From NCBI GenBank assembly GCA_028277645.1, contig JANQFV010000044.1, forward strand, positions 1 through 64,000: a DNA stretch of 64,000 nucleotides, written 5' to 3'. The translations under genes were made by a program, and so were the position numbers. This document shows, in pieces, positions 7,801 through 14,238 of this stretch. The DNA is from Phycisphaerae bacterium (GTDB taxonomy: Bacteria > Planctomycetota > Phycisphaerae > UBA1845 > Fen-1342). How positions within the stretch are numbered: position 1 is the stretch's first letter; the number at the start of each line of letters is the position of its first letter. Under the pieces are notes generated by a model. It did not search any database. It saw nothing but the letters and a program-made list of their open reading frames with translations, and was not told the DNA's origin.

Positions 7801-10800
7801 CGCACGCGGCGCGCTCGACGCCGAGCAGGTGCAGGCGCTCGATACCTCGACCATCAGCATCGGCTATCTCAACGCGGATCAGCGCCTCGACCTCACTGCG
7901 GAGCAGGTCCAGAATCTCAACCCGGACCAGTTCCGTTACCTGCCGGCGGATCAGGTCGAGCATCTGACCACCGAACAGATCGAAGGGATCACCAACCCTT
8001 ATCATTACTACAACATGTCATCAGAGGCGAAGGCGGCGCTCTCGCATGAACAGATTCGAGCGCTGCCCGACGCCATCGGCGGCGTCACAATCCGCGGCAC
8101 CGATGGCACCGATGAACTCACCGGCGGCAACGGCACCAACAATATCATCGGGGACGGCGGCGACGACACGCTTAGCGGTGGGGGTGGCAAGGATGTCCTG
8201 GACGGCGGTGCCGGCGATGACGTGCTCGCGGGCGGGGCGGGCGATGACCTGCTGATCGGCGGCGGGGGCGACGACGTGATGTCCGGTGGCACCGGCGATG
8301 ATCGCTTCACGTTCGAGAGCCCACAGAATGGCGATACGTACACCGTCAGTGGCGACGAGGGGCAGGACGTCATCGACCTGTCGAACTTCGAGTCCTCGCA
8401 GATTCGCTTCCAGGCCGATCGTATCGTCGTCGAGCTGGGCGAGGGCGAGTCATTCTCGATCGTGCACGAGAACATCGAGTCCGTTGTCGCCGACGACGGC
8501 GCACTCGAGGCGCCTTCCGTAGACGCGGGCGACGACTTCGCTGTCGAGGAAGGCGCCGTCGCGCAGCTGCACGCATCGGCAGCGGACCCCAATGGTGACA
8601 CGCTCTCCTACGAGTGGGTCCAGACGAGCGGGCCAGACGTCGCGCTCAGTGACCCGCACGCCGCAGAGCCGTCGTTCACCGCACCGGAGGGCATCGCCAA
8701 CAGCACGGCGACATTCGAGCTGCACGTGTCCGACGGCGAGCACGTCGCGATCGACGCCGTTACCGTCACCATCAACGCCAACGACGACGCGCCGGTCGCC
8801 AACGCCGGTGACAACATGGTGGTCGACGAGGGCGACGCCGTACAACTGTCCGGCACCGGACGGGACCCCGAGGGCCAGGAGCTGTCATACACGTGGGCCC
8901 AGACGGGCGGACCAAGCGTCCATCTCAGCGATTCCTCGTCAGCGAATCCGACGTTCACCGCGCCGGAAGGGCTGAGCAACACGGACGTGACGTTCGAGCT
9001 CCGCGTGTCGGACGGGACGAACATGTCCGTCGATACCGTCACCATCACCATCAACGCCGACAACGACGCGCCGGCAGCGGACGCCGGCTTCGATCAGGTC
9101 GCGGAAGAGGGTGACACGGTCCAGCTCTCCGGCAGCGGCAATGACCCCGAAGGCCAGGAACTGACGTACACGTGGGTGCAGACGTCCGGTCCGACGGTTG
9201 AGCTCAGCGATGCCCATGCCGCAAACCCCACATTCACGGCCCCGGAGGGCATCAGCAACAGCGACGTCACGTTCGAGCTACAGGTCAGCGACGGCACCAA
9301 CACGAGTGTTGACACGGTCAACGTCACGATCAACGCCAACAATGATGCACCGGTGGCCGATGCCGGCACTGACCAGACCGTTGACGAAGGCGCGCTGGTC
9401 ACTTTGGATGCGACCGGCAGCTTCGACGTGGACGGCGGTGGGCCGGCCACAGACACGATCAACTTCAATGAAGTGGACATCGAGTCCTACGGCGGTCGCT
9501 CGCAGGATCGTAGCCTGATGGTGGAAGTCGAGGACGGCGGCGACACGCTGCACATGAGTGGCAACGGCTGGAAATCCATCGACCTGCCGTACACGATCAC
9601 AGAGAACACAATTCTCGAGTTCGACTTCCGGGCCGAAGGCGAGGCCGAAATCCACGGCATCGGCTTCGACACGGACGAGCGCATCAGTTCCAACCGGACC
9701 TTCCAGTTACACGGCACGCAGCGGTGGGGCCGTGCGAGCGCCGACGACTACCAAGGCGATGGTGAGTGGCAGCATTACCAGATCCGTGTCGGCGACAGCT
9801 ACCAGGGCGACTTCGACCGATTGTTCTTTGTCCACGATCACGATCGCGGTGAGCCAGTCGATGCCTTCTTCGCGAACGTTCGCGTATACGAGGCGGACGC
9901 GGCCGGCGGAGCCGGTGGCGGCGATATGCAGTACGAGTGGGTGCAGACGGCTGGTCCGCAGGTGACGCTCGACGACCCGCATGCGGCGCAGCCGACGTTT
10001 ACCGCGCCGGAAGGATTGACCAACAGCGAGATCACGTTCGAGCTGCGCGTATCCGACGGCGCAAACACGAGCGTCGATAACGTGTCGATCTTCGTCAATG
10101 CAGACAACGACGCACCGAGTGCCGACGCTGGCCCGAATCAGATCGCAGAGGAGAACGCGGTCGTCCAGCTTTCGGGCGGCGGGCGGGATCCGGAAGGACA
10201 GGGCCTGAGCTACGAGTGGGTCCAGACTTCCGGACCGCGCGTGGTCCTGAGCGACGTCAACGCGGCGGATCCGACGTTCACGGCTCCGGACGGGTTGACG
10301 AACAGTGACGTTACGTTCGAGCTGCGCGTCAGCGACGGCACGAACACGTCCGTGGATTCAGTGACTATCACGATCAATGCGGACAACGACGCGCCCAGCG
10401 CAGACGCCGGGCTGGATCAGGTCGTCGATGAAGGTGCCGAGGTGCAGCTCGCGGCCCGGGGAGTAGATCCCGAAGGCCAGGAATTGACGTACGAATGGGC
10501 ACAGACCGGCGGGCCGAAGGTACACCTGGACAATCCGACCGCCGCGCAGCCGAGCTTCACTGCGCCGGAGGGCCTCACGAATAGCGAGGCCACCTTCGAG
10601 CTGCGCGTGTCCGACGGCGTGAACAGCAGCGTCGACAACGTTTCGGTCTTCATCAACGCCGACAACGACGCCCCCACTGCAGAGGCCGGCGGATACCAGG
10701 TCGTGAACGAAGGCGACGCGGTGCAGCTTTCCGGCAGCGGCCAGGATCCGGAAGGCCAGGGACTCACCTACCAGTGGGTGCAGACCTCCGGGCCGAAGGT

Positions 10801-12778
10801 GATGCTCAGCGATCCGACCGCCACCGATCCGACGTTCACGGCGCCGGAAGGCTTGTCCAACAGCGACGTCACGTTCGAACTGCACGTGTCCGACGGTACC
10901 AACACGTCGGTTGACAGTGTCGATATCACGATCAACGCAGACAACGACGCACCTTCGGCGGACGCCGGCCTCGATCAGACGGTAGCAGAGGGCGACACCG
11001 TGCAACTCATGGCGCGCGGCGTCGACCCTGAGGCCCAGGAGCTCACTTACGAATGGGTGCAGGTCTCAGGACCCACGGTTCACGTGAGCGACCCCCACGC
11101 GGCCAATCCCACGTTCACGGCGCCCGAGGGCCTAACCAACAGCGAGATCGCGTTCGAGCTGCGCGTCTCCGACGGCGTCAACACGAGCATTGACAATGTC
11201 TCGATCCTGGTGAACGCGGATAACGACGCACCCACGGCCGACGCGGGCTACGACCTGGCGGTTAACGAGCACGACGTTGTCCAGCTCTCCGGCGGCGGAA
11301 CGGATCCGGAAGGTCAGGGGCTGAGCTATCAGTGGATACAGACGTCCGGGCCAACGGTCGTGTTGGACGACCCGACGGCTGCGAGCCCGACGTTCCAGGC
11401 GCCGGAGGGGCTCGTCAACAGTGAGATCACCTTCGAGCTGCGCGTCAGCGACGGTACTAATACCAGCGCTGACACAGTCAATGTTGTGGTCAACGCCGAC
11501 AACGACGGCCCGAGTGTTGAGGCCGGCCCCAATGTAACCGTGAATGAAGGTGACGTGGCCCAGCTTTCCGGCAACGGCAGTGACCCGGAAGGCCAGGGCC
11601 TGACCTACACGTGGGTGCAGACCGGCGGACCCACGGTCGAGCTTTCGGACCCGCACGCGGCTGACCCGACCTTCGCCGCCCCGGAAGGACTGGCGAATAC
11701 CAAAATAACGTTTGAGTTGCGGGCGTCGGACGGCACGAACGTCTCCGTGGACACCGTGAATGTGCTCATCAACGCAGATAACGATGCACCGACCGCTAAC
11801 GCCGGACCACCCCAGACGGCGACCGCCGGCGACTACGTCAACCTTGCTGGCCGCGGGTCTGACCCCGAGGGCCAGGGACTGACGTACGAATGGGTGCAAC
11901 TGGATGGCCCCGCCGTCGAGCTCAGTGATCCGCACGACTCCGCGCCGGGCTTCACGGCACCGGACGTCGACGGCCCCACAACGGCCACGTTCTCGCTGCG
12001 CGTGAGTGACGGCGCGAACGTGTCGGTCAGCAACGTACGTGTGGACATCCAGCCGCAAACCACCACGGAGCCAAATGAGCCGCAGGGTGCTGATCCGGCT
12101 GCGCCAACGCCCGAAAACACGGCCCCGGTCGAGCCCCCCGCGGAAACGTCGGATGGCACTGCGGACGATGTGCCGGCCGCTTCGGACTCGAATTTCGTGA
12201 CGCAGCCAGCCGAGTCGGACGAGGCCGTCCCCGCCGGCGCGTGGGACGGAACGGAAGATATGGCGGTAATGGACCCCGCAGCCGACATGGACGGCGCGGT
12301 CGAAATGGGCGCGCAGCAGGTGTCCGTGCCTGGCGTCTTCAATGCAGAACCTGATGAGGCGGAGCCCGAGGTTGGCTTCCAGACCAATGTCAGCGAGCAC
12401 GAGATCAAGCTCACGCACGATCAACCCAACCCACAGGAGATCGAGTTGCCGGCGGAGTTACAGGCGCGGTCGTTCGACGACGTGTTCAGCTATGGCGCGG
12501 CGGACGACGACTCGTCCAACAACGATGACGTGAACGCTGACAGGGTTGCGGCGCAGGCCCGGCGCGCTGCTGTTCCCTCAGAAACGACAGCGGCGCGTGA
12601 GCCTGCTGAACAGCATAGACCCGAAATCGAAGCAACCCAGCCGACCCAAGAAGAGGGAACTGGCGACGCCCCGCAGAGCATCTGGGCGGCCTTGTGGGGC
12701 CTGCTGCGCGGCAGTGCCGGCACCGGCCAGCGCAGCGACGAGGGCACCGGCCGCGGCAATGAGCGCGACCGCCGATAG
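4835..12778 (+). CDS. Giant LEPR-motif RTX / Ig-like repeat surface protein
   Basis: A 2647-residue, strongly acidic repeat protein, predicted to be exported and to act at the cell surface as an adhesin or matrix protein. Order of parts: basic N-terminus; LEPRILLS at residues 43-50, a motif characteristic of large planctomycete surface proteins; calcium-binding RTX nonapeptides (GGxGxDx type) at about 92-510; an octad-repeat region at about 578-1080 built of six exact 75-residue units; a second RTX block at about 1088-1155; eleven PKD/cadherin-like beta-sandwich units of 93 residues from 1228, the fourth enlarged by 162 residues carrying a lectin-like domain; and a disordered Pro/Glu/Asp-rich tail. 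There is no classical signal peptide and no PEP-CTERM or sortase motif. It heads a five-gene operon with HlyD-type and M50-type partners, which are the likely export or processing factors. ATGs at 4844 and 4847 are alternative starts. Confidence 0.93.
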   Translation: MVSMMNDEHPQKNDPNATSNGDAKNPKADAKKRNKATGNVESLEPRILLSATWVDADADSAEPVDGSPDTLDEHESLMEEAGEDIFEGLSEDDILKGTSGNDRMTGTDADEGFDAGAGNDFVQAGGGDDAVNAGDGDDRVYAGAGDDRVDGGEGNDYLLGDQTAQDNGDDTLRGGAGDDTLMGRGGDDTLDGGEGTDTAYFNTAQDGVNVNLAEGTATGEGNDTITNVENVIGSARNDTITGDSADNVLSGQQGDDVVSGSGGDDVVRGGLGSDTLDGGEGNDTASYFDVYNAAGVNVDLEAGTSDEGSGQDTLTNFENVEGSHYNDTLSGNAQDNRLEGGLGNDELRGGDGDDVLVGDFSEEGSLGQYYDQYLTQLGGNDTLDGGEGDDVLRGGVGQDTLDGGEGQDTAEFSHSASGVNADLEAGTAEESIERTGWVRDPDTGQYRQETTVHTEVDTLTNIENLTGSAQADTLAGDAGDNVLDGAGGDDTLVGRGGDDTFRFTDAQNGDVYNVDGGDGQDKLDLTQIDSSNATFEGGRIIVDLGNGESFTIEHADVEDVEFSDLSGPIEDIAEVRNMSSDQFRTLSAEQVQYLSTEQIEGISNPYHFYNMSSDARGALDAEQVQALDTSTISIGYLNADQRLELTADQVQDLNPDQFRYLPADQVEHLTTEQIEGISNPYHFYNMSSDARGALDAEQVQALDTSTISIGYLNADQRLELTTDQVQDLDPGQFRYLPADQVEHLTTEQIEGISNPYHFYNMSSDARSALDAEQVQALDTSTISIGYLNADQRLDLTAEQVQNLNPDQFRYLPAEQVEHLTPEQVEGISNPYHFYNMSSGARGALDAEQVQALDTSTVSIGYLNADQRLELTADQVQDVAPAQLRYLPADQVEHLTSEQIEGISNPYHFYNMSSNARGALDAEQVQALDTSTISIGYLNADQRQDLTADQVQDVSPAQFRYLPAEQVEHLTTEQIEGISNPYHFYNMSSDARGALDAEQVQALDTSTISIGYLNADQRLDLTAEQVQNLNPDQFRYLPADQVEHLTTEQIEGITNPYHYYNMSSEAKAALSHEQIRALPDAIGGVTIRGTDGTDELTGGNGTNNIIGDGGDDTLSGGGGKDVLDGGAGDDVLAGGAGDDLLIGGGGDDVMSGGTGDDRFTFESPQNGDTYTVSGDEGQDVIDLSNFESSQIRFQADRIVVELGEGESFSIVHENIESVVADDGALEAPSVDAGDDFAVEEGAVAQLHASAADPNGDTLSYEWVQTSGPDVALSDPHAAEPSFTAPEGIANSTATFELHVSDGEHVAIDAVTVTINANDDAPVANAGDNMVVDEGDAVQLSGTGRDPEGQELSYTWAQTGGPSVHLSDSSSANPTFTAPEGLSNTDVTFELRVSDGTNMSVDTVTITINADNDAPAADAGFDQVAEEGDTVQLSGSGNDPEGQELTYTWVQTSGPTVELSDAHAANPTFTAPEGISNSDVTFELQVSDGTNTSVDTVNVTINANNDAPVADAGTDQTVDEGALVTLDATGSFDVDGGGPATDTINFNEVDIESYGGRSQDRSLMVEVEDGGDTLHMSGNGWKSIDLPYTITENTILEFDFRAEGEAEIHGIGFDTDERISSNRTFQLHGTQRWGRASADDYQGDGEWQHYQIRVGDSYQGDFDRLFFVHDHDRGEPVDAFFANVRVYEADAAGGAGGGDMQYEWVQTAGPQVTLDDPHAAQPTFTAPEGLTNSEITFELRVSDGANTSVDNVSIFVNADNDAPSADAGPNQIAEENAVVQLSGGGRDPEGQGLSYEWVQTSGPRVVLSDVNAADPTFTAPDGLTNSDVTFELRVSDGTNTSVDSVTITINADNDAPSADAGLDQVVDEGAEVQLAARGVDPEGQELTYEWAQTGGPKVHLDNPTAAQPSFTAPEGLTNSEATFELRVSDGVNSSVDNVSVFINADNDAPTAEAGGYQVVNEGDAVQLSGSGQDPEGQGLTYQWVQTSGPKVMLSDPTATDPTFTAPEGLSNSDVTFELHVSDGTNTSVDSVDITINADNDAPSADAGLDQTVAEGDTVQLMARGVDPEAQELTYEWVQVSGPTVHVSDPHAANPTFTAPEGLTNSEIAFELRVSDGVNTSIDNVSILVNADNDAPTADAGYDLAVNEHDVVQLSGGGTDPEGQGLSYQWIQTSGPTVVLDDPTAASPTFQAPEGLVNSEITFELRVSDGTNTSADTVNVVVNADNDGPSVEAGPNVTVNEGDVAQLSGNGSDPEGQGLTYTWVQTGGPTVELSDPHAADPTFAAPEGLANTKITFELRASDGTNVSVDTVNVLINADNDAPTANAGPPQTATAGDYVNLAGRGSDPEGQGLTYEWVQLDGPAVELSDPHDSAPGFTAPDVDGPTTATFSLRVSDGANVSVSNVRVDIQPQTTTEPNEPQGADPAAPTPENTAPVEPPAETSDGTADDVPAASDSNFVTQPAESDEAVPAGAWDGTEDMAVMDPAADMDGAVEMGAQQVSVPGVFNAEPDEAEPEVGFQTNVSEHEIKLTHDQPNPQEIELPAELQARSFDDVFSYGAADDDSSNNDDVNADRVAAQARRAAVPSETTAAREPAEQHRPEIEATQPTQEEGTGDAPQSIWAALWGLLRGSAGTGQRSDEGTGRGNERDRR
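5110..6370 (+). repeat. RTX nonapeptide block 1
   Basis: Within the giant gene, repeated glycine-aspartate nonapeptides (GGxGDDTL, GGEGNDTA, GSARNDTITG and similar) occur in about six clusters, interspersed with GVNVNLEAGTA-like and LTNIENLTGS-like spacers. This is the standard architecture of calcium-binding parallel beta-roll (hemolysin-type) repeats, which fold on reaching millimolar extracellular calcium. The DNA is less uniform than the two downstream repeat arrays. Confidence 0.9.
6644..7993 (+). repeat. Six tandem 225-bp units encoding a 75-residue octad super-repeat
   Basis: The codons for NPYHFYNMSS begin at 6644, 6869, 7094, 7319, 7544, 7769 and 7994, an exact 225-bp period with no indels. 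Each 75-residue unit is a nine-residue cap (IS-NPYHFYN), octads such as MSSDARGA and LDAEQVQA, a ten-residue LDTSTISIGY, and five further octads of the form L-x-x-[DE]-Q-x-x-x (LNADQRLE, LTADQVQD, LNPDQFRY, LPADQVEH, LTTEQIEG). Partial units flank the array (from 6566 and to about 8070). I do not recognise the super-repeat as a named domain. Confidence 0.95.
8095..8300 (+). repeat. RTX nonapeptide block 2
   Basis: A short second cluster of hemolysin-type calcium-binding nonapeptides (GTDELTGGNGTNNI, GGGGKDVLDGGAGDDV, GGAGDDLLIGGGGDDV) follows the octad array directly. It is followed by an FTFESPQNGDTY segment matching one that also closes RTX block 1 (FRFTDAQNGDVY). The octad array therefore appears to be spliced between two RTX/post-RTX modules. 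Confidence 0.9.
8516..12054 (+). repeat. Eleven 93-residue (279-bp) PKD/cadherin-like repeats, one interrupted
   Basis: Units start at 8516, 8795, 9074, 9353, 10118, 10397, 10676, 10955, 11234, 11513 and 11792. The period is exactly 279 bp except for the fourth unit, which is 765 bp. Each unit has the pattern [ST]ADAG-x-DQ, EGD-x-VQLSG, DPEGQ-LTYEWVQTSGP, LSDPHAA-PTFTAPEGL, FELRVSDG-TNTSVD and INADNDAP. These are signatures of beta-sandwich PKD/K319-type extracellular domains, where the Asp-rich linkers probably bind calcium and stiffen the chain. Confidence 0.95.
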
Positions 12779-12792
12779 GAAGGACGCACACG

Positions 12793-13773
12793 ATGGATAT
12801 CGAGTCTGGCAAGGTGCGCAATTACAGGTTGCTGACGCGTCGCCGACAGATCACCGGCGCTGCCCTGCTGTTGCTGAGCTGGTCCGCGCTGCCGACCGCG
12901 AGCATCGCGCAGGAAGACGCGCTGAGCGCCGGCGAACTGCTGACCGGCTTCACCGCCCCAATGCAGCGGGTCACGCTCGCGCCGGTGCAGACCGGCCGTA
13001 TTGCTGACATCTCCGTAGCCGAGGGAGAAGTCGTGCCGGCCGGAACGCTGATGCTGCAGCTCGATGACCGCGTACAGGTGCAGCGCGTCGCGATCGCTCG
13101 GGCCCTGGCCGAATCCACACTGGAGATCGAGCTCGCCAAGGTGCGCCGGGACCAGGCGGCGCGTGAGTTGGAACGCTTGACCGCGTTGGACCGAACGTCG
13201 GCAGCCTCCTCGAAGGAGCTGAGCGATGCGCAGGCCAACGCCGCCGCGACGGCGGTAGAGCTGGCCCAGGCCGAGTTTCAGCACACACAAGCACAGCGCG
13301 AGTACGAATTACAGCGGCGCCTGCTGGACGAGCTTTCGGTACGCGCACCGTTTGACGGTTACATCGCGGAACGACTGAAGGAAGTCGGAGACACAGTCGA
13401 GGAGCGCGAGGGCGTTTTCACGCTCGTGCAGCTTGACCCGTTGGAAGTGACGTTCGATTGCCCGCTCGACGAGCTGGGCCACCTACAGGCGGCGCAGCAC
13501 GTGCTCGTCGCGCGGCCGGACGATGGGACGGAGCGCGTCGGCGAAGTTGCTTTCGTCAGCCGGGTAGCGCACGCCGCGAGTCAGACTGCCAAAGTCAAGT
13601 TGCACGTGCCCAACGCGGATAGCGCCTGGATCGCCGGCATGCGCGTCCACGTCGACCTCGCGGCGCGACCGACTGCCGCGCAGATTCAGGAAACGCAACG
13701 ACAACTCCGTGCGAGCCGGGCGCGCACCGCGCCGCGGACCGCCGCGACGCCGATGCCGGACGAGAGGAGATAG
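12793..13773 (+). CDS. HlyD/AcrA-type periplasmic adaptor protein
   Basis: A 326-residue membrane-fusion (adaptor) protein. An N-terminal hydrophobic stretch after a basic region (residues about 20-40, ending ASIAQ) is a likely signal peptide or anchor. A lipoyl-like half (APVQTGRIADISVAEGEVVPAGTLMLQLDD) is followed by a coiled-coil hairpin rich in Ala/Glu/Leu/Arg (about 95-180), the second lipoyl half (VRAPFDGYIAERLKEVGDTVEEREGVFTLVQLDPLEV) and a beta-barrel segment. Such proteins bridge an inner-membrane exporter to an outer-membrane channel. It starts 14 bp after the giant gene behind a strong AGGAAGGA, so it is surely co-transcribed. No cognate inner-membrane pump or outer-membrane factor lies next to it. 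Confidence 0.9.
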   Translation: MDIESGKVRNYRLLTRRRQITGAALLLLSWSALPTASIAQEDALSAGELLTGFTAPMQRVTLAPVQTGRIADISVAEGEVVPAGTLMLQLDDRVQVQRVAIARALAESTLEIELAKVRRDQAARELERLTALDRTSAASSKELSDAQANAAATAVELAQAEFQHTQAQREYELQRRLLDELSVRAPFDGYIAERLKEVGDTVEEREGVFTLVQLDPLEVTFDCPLDELGHLQAAQHVLVARPDDGTERVGEVAFVSRVAHAASQTAKVKLHVPNADSAWIAGMRVHVDLAARPTAAQIQETQRQLRASRARTAPRTAATPMPDERR

Positions 13774-13776
13774 ACC

Positions 13777-14211
13777 ATGGATATTTTTGACGGCCTGGCC
13801 GGCACCGACCGCTCGATGGACGCGGACAACGCGTTCGATCTGTTGCAGGAGCTGGAACGTAACACCACGGACGAGATTCGCCTGCAACGTCAGCACTTTC
13901 GCCTGGAAGTCAAGGCGCGCGTTGTAATTCAGCCGGGAAACGCGAGCGATCTGCTCAAGTTCAAAATGCAAGGCACGACGGGCGACCTGTCCGCTGGCGG
14001 CTGTCGGGCGCTATTTCCCATGCCGGTACACGTCGGCGACATCTATCGGATGGAATTCGACAAGGAAACCATCGGCCTGCCTCTTACGTTTGCGCGCTGC
14101 GTACGCTGCCTGCTCCTGCGGGAGGACGCGTATGAAGCGGGTTTCGCCTTCTTCACCCCGATTTCCGTCCCGGAGAAGTTGCAGGACGCGGTCGCGCGAT
14201 CGAGGGCCTAG
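13777..14211 (+). CDS. PilZ-domain protein, predicted c-di-GMP receptor
   Basis: A 144-residue cytosolic protein. It carries both halves of the PilZ c-di-GMP-binding signature: R38-x3-R42 (RQHFR) and D70-x-S72-x2-G75 (DLSAGG), in the correct order and spacing, followed by the beta-barrel residues VGDIYRMEF and RCVRCLLLREDAYEAGFAFF. It has no fused output domain, so it must act through a partner protein. It lies three bases after the HlyD-type adaptor, behind GAGAGGAG, and 27 bp before the GAF-HlyD gene. Location suggests that it couples c-di-GMP level to export, processing or retention of the giant protein; that link is inference. Confidence 0.88.
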   Translation: MDIFDGLAGTDRSMDADNAFDLLQELERNTTDEIRLQRQHFRLEVKARVVIQPGNASDLLKFKMQGTTGDLSAGGCRALFPMPVHVGDIYRMEFDKETIGLPLTFARCVRCLLLREDAYEAGFAFFTPISVPEKLQDAVARSRA

Positions 14212-14238
14212 GGCCTCCTCGCTGCTCGGAGTCGCAGC

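Noticed and set aside
6644-7993. 225-bp tandem repeats as a CRISPR-like or mobile array
   Set aside because: The units are in frame, contiguous without spacers, and encode a regular protein repeat.
7172-8005. 277-codon leftward open frame opposite the octad repeats
   Set aside because: Its sequence repeats with the 225-bp period purely because it is complementary to the sense repeats; there is no start context or family match.
11132-12424. 430-codon leftward open frame opposite the giant gene
   Set aside because: It is the antisense shadow of the Ig-like repeats and mirrors their 93-residue period; GC-rich repeat DNA readily opens the opposite strand.
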